DNA from: Hyphomicrobiaceae bacterium
GTDB lineage: Bacteria > Pseudomonadota > Alphaproteobacteria > Rhizobiales > Hyphomicrobiaceae
Assembly (NCBI GenBank): GCA_022844225.1
Contig: JALHMC010000009.1
Span: forward strand, 22,156 to 86,155
Direction of reading: 5' to 3'
Length of the DNA: 64,000 nt
Numbering within the stretch: position 1 is the stretch's first letter; every line of letters starts with the position of its first letter. The notes under the pieces were generated by a model. The model searched no databases. It saw nothing but the letters and a program-made list of their open reading frames with translations, and had not been told where the DNA came from. The position numbers and the translations under genes were made by a program. Shown piece by piece: positions 10,320 to 18,858 of this stretch.

Positions 10320-11597
10320 GTGGCCCGCGAATACCTCAAGAAGTCGACCGTCCCCCAGCAGAAGCGCCGGGCCGAAGTTGAGGACACGGTGCGCCGCATG
10401 CTGGCCGACATCGCCGCCAACGGTGACGACGCCATCCGCCGCTACGCCCGCGACCTCGACAAGTGGAACGGCGCATTCCGCGTCGGCGAGGCCGAGATCG
10501 CCGAGAAGACCAAGCAGCTCTCCAAGGTCTTCAAGGAGGACTTCGACATCTGCCACAAGAACGTGGTCGATTTCGCCAAGCGCCAGCAGGAGAGCATCCA
10601 GGCCTTCGAGGTCGAGCTTTATCCGGGCGCCGTGCTCGGCCAGAAGCTGATCCCGATCGAGAACGTCGGCTGCTACATCCCCGGCGGCAAGTACCCGCTG
10701 ATCTCGTCGGCCATAATGAGCGTCGGCACCGCCAAGGTTGCCGGCGTCAGGCATATCACTGGATGCGCACCGCCTCGCGGCGCTGACGGCATCTACCCGC
10801 AGACGCTCTACGCGCTGCACAAGTCCGGCGCCGACGAAATCTACTGCCTCGGCGGCGCACAGGCGCTGGCAGCGATGGCCATGGGGTTCGTCGGCATGAA
10901 GAAAGCCGACCTCATCACCGGCCCCGGCAATCCCTACGTGGCCGAGGCCAAGCGCCAGCTCTTCGGCATCGCCGGCATCGACCTGCTCGCCGGTCCGACC
11001 GAGATCCTGGTCATCGCTGACGACACCGCCGACCCGACCATCGTCGCGACCGACCTCCTGGGTCAGGCCGAGCACGGCCCCGACAGCCCGGCTTGGCTCG
11101 TCACCACATCGCGCAAGCTCGGCGAAGCCGTCATCAAGGAAGTCGAGCGCCTGCTCCCGGATCTCCCCACGCGCGACAACGCCGGCAAGGCCTGGGCCGA
11201 TCTCGGCGAGGTGATCGTGGTCGGCTCCGACGACGAGGCGATTGCCGTCTCCGACGAATACGCCCCCGAGCATCTGGAGATCCAGACCGGCCGCGACGAC
11301 TACTATCTCGAGCGCCTGAGCAGCTATGGCTCGCTTTTCATCGGCGAACCCTCGACCGTCGCCTACGGGGACAAGGGCGTCGGCACCAACCATACGCTGC
11401 CTACGGGGCGCTCGGCCCGCTACACTGGCGGCCTCTCGGTGCACAAGTTCACCAAGGTCGTCACCTACGAGCGGCTGACCCGACGCGCCTCCCGTGAGAT
11501 CGCGCCCGTGATCTCCCGTGTCTGCCGCGAAGAGGGCATGATCGGCCACGCTATAACGGGCGAGGTGCGTGCGAAGCGCTACGAGGGGGCGAACTGA
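10320..11597 (+). CDS. Histidinol dehydrogenase-family protein, sulfopropanediol 3-dehydrogenase (HpsN) type
   Basis: A 425-residue zinc- and NAD-dependent dehydrogenase of the HisD fold. All positions expected for HisD chemistry are kept: Gln and His in LLGQAEHGPD, the Glu-His pair in DEYAPEHLEI, Asp in YGDKGVGTNHTLPTG, and a C-terminal His in MIGHAITGEV. The N-terminus VAREYLKK and the YIPGGKYPL segment are as I remember them for HpsN-like proteins, which oxidise (R)-2,3-dihydroxypropane-1-sulfonate. No his genes are nearby, which argues against a histidine-biosynthetic role. The GTG at 10320 is preferred because AAGGAG lies nine bases upstream. The gene is followed by a clear hairpin terminator. 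It could also be a catabolic dehydrogenase for another polyol. Confidence 0.88.
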   Translation: MAREYLKKSTVPQQKRRAEVEDTVRRMLADIAANGDDAIRRYARDLDKWNGAFRVGEAEIAEKTKQLSKVFKEDFDICHKNVVDFAKRQQESIQAFEVELYPGAVLGQKLIPIENVGCYIPGGKYPLISSAIMSVGTAKVAGVRHITGCAPPRGADGIYPQTLYALHKSGADEIYCLGGAQALAAMAMGFVGMKKADLITGPGNPYVAEAKRQLFGIAGIDLLAGPTEILVIADDTADPTIVATDLLGQAEHGPDSPAWLVTTSRKLGEAVIKEVERLLPDLPTRDNAGKAWADLGEVIVVGSDDEAIAVSDEYAPEHLEIQTGRDDYYLERLSSYGSLFIGEPSTVAYGDKGVGTNHTLPTGRSARYTGGLSVHKFTKVVTYERLTRRASREIAPVISRVCREEGMIGHAITGEVRAKRYEGAN

Positions 11598-11653
11598 AGG
11601 CCGGCGGGCGACCCGTTCGGCCATCGCATTTCCTTCATGCGTGACCCACAAAT

Positions 11654-11683
11654 AAAAAAAGGGCCGCCGAAGCGACCCTTTTT
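11654..11683. terminator. Bidirectional rho-independent terminator
   Basis: A-rich tract, then GGGCCGC, a CGAA loop, GCGACCC and TTTTT. The stem pairs completely except for one C-A mismatch, and has A and T tracts on its two sides. It therefore can stop transcription from the HisD-like gene (plus) and from the convergent membrane-protein gene (minus). Confidence 0.8.
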
Positions 11684-11708
11684 CGTTTTCTTGGAAAGCC
11701 ACCCGGCG

Positions 11709-12956
11709 CTATGCGGCCTGGGCGGCATTGACCGGTTCGGTGACCGTCGGCCGTTTCTCGTCATCTGAGACGTGACCTGACTTCAAGGCGACACCGATGT
11801 AGCGAACGCGGCCTGCTATCTTTGCCTTCTGGACGCCGAGCTCACTGAAATCTCGGCCGAAGGTGGGTAGCGCAAGCGGCTCCTTCTCGTGGTCCTCGCA
11901 CCAGGCAATGTAGTCTTCGTAGAGCGCTGTTGCGGTAAGACTGGAGCCATCGGTGGTCTCGATCCTCTCTTTGTAGAAGCGTTCGACGTCGGTCTCGGGT
12001 GCCACGAGCTTCTGCACGGGCACATTGCGGTTGTCGTTGGCAATCGCGACTGCAGCGGTAGCCGGAGCAGCACGCTGTGCGACACGGACCACGGCAGGTG
12101 CCGCGATGGTGGCGATTGCGGGCTCCAGTCTCGGAGCCGATGGGGCCTCACGGTCATGCAGGCGCCATGTTGAGAAGGCGACGTACAAGCCGAACCCTGA
12201 TCCGACTTCCAGCAGCAGCGCCACGAAGATGGTCAGCGCAGTCTGCATGTCCTGGATGTCGATCTTGCCCAATCCAACGAACGCAGCAAGGTGTGCCAGC
12301 ACGGCAGCCTGTGGATCGGCCTGCGTGTTCGAGCCGTGCGTGCCATTCGCATTGGCGTTGGCGAGCTTGCTCTTCACGTCGTCGATCCGCTTGCCGAGGA
12401 CGATCGCCTGATCGGCGGATGCCAGCTCGGAGGCGAGGCCCTGCAGCTTCTGACAGAAATCGCGGGACTGATTGCCCTTGATCACTGTGCAGTTGTTGCT
12501 CCAGTTCCAGACCTTCTGCATTTTCATGCTGTCGATCTCGGCCTGGACGGCGGACGCCGGCCGGTGCTGGGGTATCCAGCTCATCTGCTCCTCCGCACGC
12601 TTCAAGTCAGCGCGCAGGTCCTGATAGGACTGAGCATGAGCGGCCCGCTGTCCCGTCGTATCGAGACGATTGAGCGCGGCGTGGCCGAGCGCAGACGTCA
12701 GCGAATAGGCGAGGACGACGACCCAAACGACCGCCGAGGCCGCAGCTTGCGACCACATGCGATTGCGGATAGCGGCGAAGAAGAAGAACGGCACAAGCGC
12801 TTTGAAGCAATCCGCGGCGGCACTAGCCGATCCGTAGATCACGCCATCCAGCTCGGTCTTGCCGAGAGAATAGCCAAAGCGCCAGTTCATCGCTGCGGAG
12901 ACGGCGAGTAGTACCGCCGCAGCGAGAACGCCTAGCACACCTAGGACGTGTCTCAT
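11709..12956 (-). CDS. Membrane protein with C-terminal primase-type winged helix
   Basis: A 415-residue protein I cannot name. Hydrophobic segments lie at about 5-23, 44-62, 70-92 and 238-262. Between the third and fourth is a mostly helical, Gln/Ala/Lys-rich loop (100-215) with a Cys pair at 156 and 168. After a Pro/Ala-rich linker, residues about 320-392 (ALYEDYIAWCEDHEKEPL, then FGRDFSELGV and a VRYIGVAL end) closely resemble the winged-helix domain at the C-terminus of phage/plasmid D5-type primases. That domain normally follows a helicase, which is absent here. The gene stands alone beside a gene-free stretch. A mobile-element origin or membrane-tethered DNA binding is possible; both are inference. 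Confidence 0.8.
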   Translation of the reverse strand: MRHVLGVLGVLAAAVLLAVSAAMNWRFGYSLGKTELDGVIYGSASAAADCFKALVPFFFFAAIRNRMWSQAAASAVVWVVVLAYSLTSALGHAALNRLDTTGQRAAHAQSYQDLRADLKRAEEQMSWIPQHRPASAVQAEIDSMKMQKVWNWSNNCTVIKGNQSRDFCQKLQGLASELASADQAIVLGKRIDDVKSKLANANANGTHGSNTQADPQAAVLAHLAAFVGLGKIDIQDMQTALTIFVALLLEVGSGFGLYVAFSTWRLHDREAPSAPRLEPAIATIAAPAVVRVAQRAAPATAAVAIANDNRNVPVQKLVAPETDVERFYKERIETTDGSSLTATALYEDYIAWCEDHEKEPLALPTFGRDFSELGVQKAKIAGRVRYIGVALKSGHVSDDEKRPTVTEPVNAAQAA

Positions 12957-13786
12957 GTTTAGAGGCCCCCTTTAACCCCCAATTCCGGCAATCCGGTCGG
13001 ATCGCCGGTCAGTTTTCGGGACTCGACGCTACAGGGGGGACACCATCGATTCTCATGCCAGCCGCAAACGTGGGAGCCGCACAAGGCGACATTGCCACAA
13101 GCGATCGATCTCCTGCCGCTGAGCTTACAAGCCACCCCTGAGCGGGCAACCCGTACGGCGAGTATCGAATTGAGCTGTGCGTGGAAGACGCGGTCATGGC
13201 CAACGTGAGTGCTCTAAATCATCGCTGCCGCTACGCAGAGATTTATGCACGTTCAAATTCTGGCCTGACATACATTGGGGATATGCATACAGCGCCCCCC
13301 GGCATTTGGAGACGTAGACGATTCGTTAAAGAGTGTAAATGAGTCATAAGGATATGGCGGAAGTTGGATGGATTGATGTGACCAAGGAGCATAATGCGAT
13401 TTCGGTAATTGAGCATAGTTTTCACCATCTTTTTGAGTGTTTCCTCTGATTGCAACCTAAGCTAGATGTAGGATTCGGACTGCTCGCGACATACGAGATG
13501 TTGGGGCTAATCGCTATTTCGGAGCCTAGCGGCCAGGGCGAGCAGAACTGCTGCAACATCGCCGCTATCGGTTCCGGAAAGCGCCGTCACCAACGGTTTT
13601 GAGCACCTCCAGGGATTGCGTCTGGAACACGTTGATGCGTAATGATGGGCACGGAAGTTAAGACGTTGCCGGTACAGCGCAAAGAGCCTCGGCCTTACCA
13701 GCGACGGTGCGCAGTGTGTCCTGGGGCGGGAACTGGGCGTTCGGCGTTCCTGATCCGATCTCCGGGAAGAGTGCAGGGAGTTGGCT
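12957..13786. other. 830-base region without a convincing gene
   Basis: The stretch separates the membrane/winged-helix gene from the peptidoglycan-binding gene. Its central part (about 13210-13460) is markedly richer in A and T than the surroundings. Two short minus-strand frames (64 and 70 codons, one starting only at TTG) have no recognisable motif or good ribosome binding site. I see no tRNA, transposase fragment or clear terminator. It may be decayed coding sequence or the promoter region of the downstream gene. Confidence 0.5.
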
Positions 13787-15199
13787 ATGGCGCGTTTCCG
13801 CGGGATGATCGCCGCACTGCTGATTGGGACCGGCGCGATCGCCTACGGCGCCCAGGCAACAGGGCTCGTAGAGAGCGTTGCGGACGGGTTGCAACGGATG
13901 GCAGTTGCGGCCGCCCCAGGCGCGTCCGAGACGACAGGTCGATACGACCAAGCCCGCATAACCGCACCCACGGACGTCACACCTGAAGTCCACGGCACGG
14001 GCCACCCCACTGGCATCCATCGGGCACTCGCGGCCCGCAGCGGTGGGCTGGACCAACCGCTACCGCCACACGTCGCCCGTGATCTGCGCCTCGCGCAAGC
14101 CCCGGACGAGCAGCGTGCCGTGAAGCCCGTTGGATCGAGCCGCACAGACCGGGGATCCTCTGCCGCGCCGGGGTCCACTGAGAGTCTCACACGGGCCATC
14201 CAAAGCGAATTGAAACGTGTCGGGTGCTTCACCGGCGAGGTCGACGGGGATTGGGGCGCGAGTACGCGCGTGGCGATGCAGGCCTTCAACGATCGCGTGA
14301 ACGCCAAGCTGCCCACGTCGCGGCCGGATTACATTCTGTTGACCTTGCTGCAGGGTCATTCCGCCAAGGCCTGCGGCGCACAATGTCCACCAGGACAGGC
14401 AAAGAGCGACTCCGGCACTTGCCTCCCTCGAAGCGTCATTGCCGAGAACCGACGGCGCGCGGCTCCGGCCGAGGGCACGCGGGCAGACGACACGGCCGCG
14501 ATCACGACCGGTGCTGCGCCTACTGTGTCGGCCGGGTTGCCTGCGGGCGAGGCGTCTCGGTTGGTATCGGCCGCTCGTATCGAACGTCCCGCCGCAGTCG
14601 AACCACCGCCTCCTCTCAGCCGCACCGAGATCGAGCGCCAGCGAATTGCGGCGGCCGAAGCGCGTCGGCAGGAGCGGGCAGCCGAAGCGGCGACCCGCGC
14701 CGAGGGCGAACGCCTTGCGCGGCTCGCGGCGGCCGAGAACGCACGGCAGGCAGCCGAGACACGCCGCCAGGAAGAATTGGTCCGGCTTCAGGAGCGGGAG
14801 TCGAGACGAGCCGCCAAGGCCGAGGAGTCTGCGGCCAAGCAGCAGTCGGCCATGCTGCTCCCCACGATTCCCGACGCTCGATCCTTGCCGACGCAAGTAG
14901 CGCCACCGGCCTCGGAGACCGCCTCGACACCTCCCGCACCAGCGTCCGTCGCATTTGCTCCAACGGCATCGCAAGTTGTCGCCGTTGCCCCCGCCCGCGC
15001 GGCACGCAAAACGACGAAGCGACGCGCCAGCAAGCCGCGAGGCGCGCGATACGTCGGGCGCTTTGAGCCGTCGCCCGCCTATCGTCTCGGGCGTCTGGCG
15101 CCAATGCGCATCACGACACCCGTCGTTCTCTCGTATGTCGCTCGATCGCGTCGCAATCCGCAGGCGATCTTCCGCGAGCTGCAGCATCGCATGCCGTGA
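13787..15199 (+). CDS. Peptidoglycan-binding-domain protein with coiled-coil region
   Basis: A 470-residue protein with an N-terminal hydrophobic segment (about 5-24) that is either a signal peptide or an anchor. Residues about 125-195 form a peptidoglycan_binding_1-like domain (TRAIQSELKRVGCFTGEVDG, then WGASTRVAMQAFN). A Cys-rich turn follows (CGAQCPPGQAKSDSGTC). A long Ala/Glu/Arg-rich helical segment (about 275-355) should form a coiled coil. The tail is Pro/Ala-rich and basic. This layout recurs in rhizobial cell-envelope proteins, but no catalytic domain is present. The ATG at 13787 is chosen because GGGAG lies six bases upstream; a TTG two codons earlier abuts that site. Confidence 0.8.
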   Translation: MARFRGMIAALLIGTGAIAYGAQATGLVESVADGLQRMAVAAAPGASETTGRYDQARITAPTDVTPEVHGTGHPTGIHRALAARSGGLDQPLPPHVARDLRLAQAPDEQRAVKPVGSSRTDRGSSAAPGSTESLTRAIQSELKRVGCFTGEVDGDWGASTRVAMQAFNDRVNAKLPTSRPDYILLTLLQGHSAKACGAQCPPGQAKSDSGTCLPRSVIAENRRRAAPAEGTRADDTAAITTGAAPTVSAGLPAGEASRLVSAARIERPAAVEPPPPLSRTEIERQRIAAAEARRQERAAEAATRAEGERLARLAAAENARQAAETRRQEELVRLQERESRRAAKAEESAAKQQSAMLLPTIPDARSLPTQVAPPASETASTPPAPASVAFAPTASQVVAVAPARAARKTTKRRASKPRGARYVGRFEPSPAYRLGRLAPMRITTPVVLSYVARSRRNPQAIFRELQHRMP

Positions 15200-15249
15200 G
15201 CGATCGCTCTCGGCTCGGGGACGCGACGACCCTCGTGGTGGACCGGGTC

Positions 15250-17571
15250 TCAGAGCAGCGCGGTGATCTCGCGATTGGCCGCGTCGACCCGGTCCGACAG
15301 GGCACGGACAACGAATTGCAGGAAAGCCGCGCACAACTGCGGGTCCTCGGCTAGAAGCCGCTCGTACGTTCCGCGCGTGAGCACGTAGACGATCGTCCGT
15401 TCCTCGGCCACGACCGAGGCCGCCCGCGGGAGGCGGCGGAAAAAGCCCATTTCTCCCACGACCGTGCCACCGGTCATACGGCGGACGCGGATGGGACGCC
15501 CGCCGAGTCCCGGCACGATCACGGCGACCGAGCCCGAAGCCACAAGCTCGATCGTGTCGGCCTGTGCACCGAGCGCGCAGACGATCTCGCCGGCCTCGAG
15601 TTCCCGTTGCTCGAGGTAGCCCGCGATCAGCCGGCGCGAGGCATCCTCTCCCAGTTCGCGCGCGAGCCACGTCGCGACATCGGGCACGCCCGGGGTACTG
15701 CTGCCGCCCGCCGCGCGCGCCAGCTCGTCCTCCGCCCATTCGAGCGCTTCATTGCGAGTGACGAAGGAACGGCCAGTTGCAGCGCCGCCGAACAGGCCGG
15801 CGGCAGTAAGCTCCGCGACCAGGCTGGGATTGGCCGCGGCGATGACAAGCACCACATCCGACGCCGCAGCCCAATGGGCCAGCTTCTGGAACGACAGCAC
15901 GGCCGACGCATCGATGCCAGTCACTCCCGAGCAATCCAGCACCACCCACCGCCGTCCGAACAGCCCCCGCGACGCGGTCGCCTGCCGGATGTTTTCGTAA
16001 AGGCCGTTGGACGAGCCGAAGAAGAGGAAACCGGTCAGCCAAAACACATGGATTCGACGCCCCTGCTCGGCCAGCAGACGCGCCAGCTCCGGACTGCGCT
16101 CGACCGGGGCAGCGAACTCGGCACGGGTCACGTGACGTCGGATGACCCCGATGCGGCTGTACCGGGCGGCGAACAGCAGGCAGGCCCCGACCATGCCGAG
16201 CACGATGCCGGTGAGATATCCGAGACCGACGATGGCCGCCATGATCAGCAGGGTCAGCGCCAGCTCCGGCAGCGAACTGCGCCCGGGAACTTTCAACGCT
16301 TCCACGACAACACCCACGCCGAGAAAGATGAGCAGCCCACCCAGCACGGGCCTCGGTACCAGGCTCGCGAGATCGAACCCGGAGAACAGCAGCAGCCCCA
16401 CGAACAGGCCCCCGGCGAGGCCCGCCAGCCGGCCTTGCCCGCCCAGCGCATCGATCAGCCGGCTCGGATTCAGCGCATGACCAACCGACAGTCCCCCGAT
16501 GGCCACGACGGCAAGATTGGCGGCGCCGCTGGTGCGGAACTCGGCATCCATGTCCGCCTGGGCCTTGCGCTGCACCTCCAGACTCGAGACGTCGAGCAGC
16601 AAGGCAGCCGTCGACACCCCGGCAATCGAAACGATCTCGACCGCCGCCGCACCCAGGATCTGCCAATCGACACCCCCGAGCGACGCCAGCGGCGACCACC
16701 CCTGGGCGCCCCCGGTCATGGCGAGATGCCATCCCGCTGCCCCGTTGCCCGCGAACAACCACAAGGCCAACTCGATCACAACCACGCCCCCGACGATCAC
16801 TGCCGGCAGCGCCTGTGCGCCGAGCGGCGAGCGGCGCAGCCGCAGGAGAATCGCGGCAAACGCCACTGTGACCGCAAGGCGGGCCGCGATCGACGCGCTG
16901 GATACTTCGGCGAGGCTGCCCCAACTCAGCGCGGAGCCCGTCCCCACCTGGAGTCCACCCAGGATCAGCAAGAGACCCGAGGCCGCCAGAAACCCGCCGA
17001 TCACCGGGTACGGCACGAAGCGCACGGCCTGGCCGAGCCGGAAAGCCCCGAGCGCCCAGATCAAGGCACCCGTCAGCGCGCTGGCGATGGCGAGACCGAC
17101 AAGCACGTGGTGAGCCGCCTCGGTGGCCGACAGGCCCTTCTCGAACGCCGCCGCCGAGACCGTCGCCGCCAGCACTGCCATCACGGCGACCGCGGGATTG
17201 CGGGGACCGGCCAACAGCGGCGCAAGCGTAGTCCGCCCCGCCGACATCAGCGTCACCACGGCGGTCGCCAGCATGAACCCCCACAGCGCCATCGGCAGGC
17301 CCGCGGACAGCTGCCCGGCGAAAATGAGAGCGCTGAACGAAAGGCAGTGCGCCAGCGTCACGAACGAGGCGACGATGCCGGCAAACGCATCGCGCGCATA
17401 AAGGGCCGCTGTTCCAGGCGCACCGAGCAACGCCACCAGATCCCGCCCTCCGCGCCTCTGGCGCAGATTGTTCCAGTCCGCAAGGCTCACGCACCGCTCC
17501 GCCGCTTTTCCGAGCGCGCCACACTGGCCGCGACATCCGGCAGAGCACAAGCTCAAACGTCGGATGGACAT
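15250..17571 (-). CDS. SulP-family anion transporter with STAS and cyclic-nucleotide-binding domains
   Basis: A 773-residue inner-membrane transporter of the SulP/SLC26 family. About 10-12 hydrophobic helices occupy residues 40-420, with the conserved GPRNPAVAVMAVLAATVSAA and GLSVGHALNPSRLIDALGGQ stretches. A STAS domain follows (about 445-570, LDCSGVTGIDASAVLSFQKL). A Crp-type cNMP-binding domain ends the protein (about 640-765) with a recognisable phosphate-binding cassette, GEMGFFRRLPRAASV. Substrates of the family are sulfate, bicarbonate or dicarboxylates. The cNMP module suggests gating by cAMP or cGMP. The ATG at 17571 is chosen because the longer frame (to 17664) would run into the divergent kinase gene. 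Only 41 bases separate the two starts. Confidence 0.9.
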   Translation of the reverse strand: MSIRRLSLCSAGCRGQCGALGKAAERCVSLADWNNLRQRRGGRDLVALLGAPGTAALYARDAFAGIVASFVTLAHCLSFSALIFAGQLSAGLPMALWGFMLATAVVTLMSAGRTTLAPLLAGPRNPAVAVMAVLAATVSAAAFEKGLSATEAAHHVLVGLAIASALTGALIWALGAFRLGQAVRFVPYPVIGGFLAASGLLLILGGLQVGTGSALSWGSLAEVSSASIAARLAVTVAFAAILLRLRRSPLGAQALPAVIVGGVVVIELALWLFAGNGAAGWHLAMTGGAQGWSPLASLGGVDWQILGAAAVEIVSIAGVSTAALLLDVSSLEVQRKAQADMDAEFRTSGAANLAVVAIGGLSVGHALNPSRLIDALGGQGRLAGLAGGLFVGLLLFSGFDLASLVPRPVLGGLLIFLGVGVVVEALKVPGRSSLPELALTLLIMAAIVGLGYLTGIVLGMVGACLLFAARYSRIGVIRRHVTRAEFAAPVERSPELARLLAEQGRRIHVFWLTGFLFFGSSNGLYENIRQATASRGLFGRRWVVLDCSGVTGIDASAVLSFQKLAHWAAASDVVLVIAAANPSLVAELTAAGLFGGAATGRSFVTRNEALEWAEDELARAAGGSSTPGVPDVATWLARELGEDASRRLIAGYLEQRELEAGEIVCALGAQADTIELVASGSVAVIVPGLGGRPIRVRRMTGGTVVGEMGFFRRLPRAASVVAEERTIVYVLTRGTYERLLAEDPQLCAAFLQFVVRALSDRVDAANREITALL

Positions 17572-17612
17572 GGTACGATAATCGATCGGTTGCAGATGAG
17601 ACGGAGGCGGAC

Positions 17613-18545
17613 ATGGGTGTCCAGCGGGCGGTCGCCATCGGCGAATGCATGGTCGAGCTGGCACGTGGAACGGATGGCCGCTTCGGGCAATCGTTCGGCG
17701 GCGACACCTTCAATACAGCGGTCTATCTCTCTCGGGCCGGCGTCCCGACCGCCTACGCGACGGCACTCGGCGACGATCCCTACAGCGACGGTATCGTCGC
17801 CCTCGCGGAGGCGGAAGCCGTCGCCACCGACCTCATGATCCGCCGCCCGGGCCGCATGCCCGGCCTCTACCTGATCGAGACGACACCTGCGGGCGAGCGG
17901 ACGTTTCATTACTGGCGCGACCGCTCTCCGGCCCGCGAACTGCTCGACGGCGACGATGCCGATGCGATCGGGTCGGCCATCGAAGGCGCAAGGCTCGTCT
18001 ACCTGTCGGGCATCACCCTGTCGCTCTACTCGGAACTGGCGCTCGATCGGCTCGAGCGCATCCTCGGCCGCGCGCACAAGTCAGGCGCCATTGTCGCGAT
18101 GGACGGCAACTATCGCCCACGCGGCTGGGGCGGCGACGCGGATCGCGCACGGCGCGTGCTGGTCCGCTTCTGGCGCCTTGCGTCGATCGGATTGCCCACA
18201 TTCGACGACGAAGCCGTCCTGTGGGACGATCGGGACGCCGCCGCAACCGCCACACGGCTCCGTGGCCTTGGCGTCGCGGAAGTCGCCGTGAAACTCGGCG
18301 CGGCCGGCGCGTTGATCGCACCATCTGACGGCAAGCTGATCGAGGTGCCGATACCCCAGCCGGTGACCGCCGTCGATACGACCGCGGCCGGCGACAGCTT
18401 CAACGCCGGCTATCTCGCAGCCCGCCTCGCCGGACGCGACGCCGAGCCCGCCGCACTCGCGGGCCACCGCTTGGCCGGCGTCGTCGTCGCCCACCGCGGA
18501 GCCATTGCCCCCAGATCCGCAACCGCCTCCGTGCTCCAGCCCTGA
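17613..18545 (+). CDS. PfkB-family sugar kinase (2-keto-3-deoxygluconate kinase-like)
   Basis: A 310-residue ribokinase-family enzyme. The N-terminal GECMVELARG and FGGDTFNTAVYLSRAG segments are characteristic of 2-keto-3-deoxygluconate kinases. The C-terminal PfkB signature DTTAAGDSFNAGYLAARLAG holds the anion hole and catalytic Asp. It would phosphorylate a sugar acid or sugar with ATP, feeding the Entner-Doudoroff branch if KDG is the substrate. GGAGG lies just upstream of the ATG. No aldolase or sugar-acid dehydratase gene is adjacent, so the exact substrate is uncertain. It is divergent from the SulP gene over a very short shared promoter region. Confidence 0.88.
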   Translation: MGVQRAVAIGECMVELARGTDGRFGQSFGGDTFNTAVYLSRAGVPTAYATALGDDPYSDGIVALAEAEAVATDLMIRRPGRMPGLYLIETTPAGERTFHYWRDRSPARELLDGDDADAIGSAIEGARLVYLSGITLSLYSELALDRLERILGRAHKSGAIVAMDGNYRPRGWGGDADRARRVLVRFWRLASIGLPTFDDEAVLWDDRDAAATATRLRGLGVAEVAVKLGAAGALIAPSDGKLIEVPIPQPVTAVDTTAAGDSFNAGYLAARLAGRDAEPAALAGHRLAGVVVAHRGAIAPRSATASVLQP

Positions 18546-18858
18546 GCAATCGCCACCCGCTTCGCCGGCGGATGTCGCCCCATGCGCGCGGGCAGCAGTC
18601 GACCTGCGCGACCACAGCCGCCACGCGATTAGACCGGATCAGTCAGCGCGCCGCGCCACAAGGGTGGCGAAAGAGCAGCCGGCTATGAGGAGTATCGAGG
18701 TCAATGGTGCATCGCACTTGTTTCGTAAACGACGTGTCGCCGGATAAGCCATCGCGGGAGGGAGACCGTTGGCAGTGGCGCCAGCCGAAATGGCTGATGC
18801 ATATGCGGAGCGCGTGTTAGGATCTCCGACCCCCAGCCCGGGGTGCGAAGGAAATTCG
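18546..18858. other. Intergenic region, no gene seen
   Basis: The 313 bases between the kinase and nitrilase genes hold only short frames without motifs. An upstream in-frame TTG (18769) could extend the nitrilase by 30 residues, but family homology begins at the ATG at 18859, which has its own ribosome binding site. I see no clear terminator. Confidence 0.5.

Noticed and set aside
13243-13455. 70-codon minus-strand frame in the AT-rich gap
   Set aside because: It starts only at TTG, lacks a good ribosome binding site and has no recognisable protein features; treated as non-coding.
14060-15739. 559-codon minus-strand frame opposite the peptidoglycan-binding-domain gene
   Set aside because: Runs through the convergent gene ends and shows no domain; typical high-GC artefact.
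15607-17838. 743-codon open frame on the plus strand opposite the SulP gene
   Set aside because: High GC content leaves long antisense frames open. The translation is rich in Arg, His and Gln with no domain, while the minus strand encodes a complete SulP-STAS-cNMP protein.
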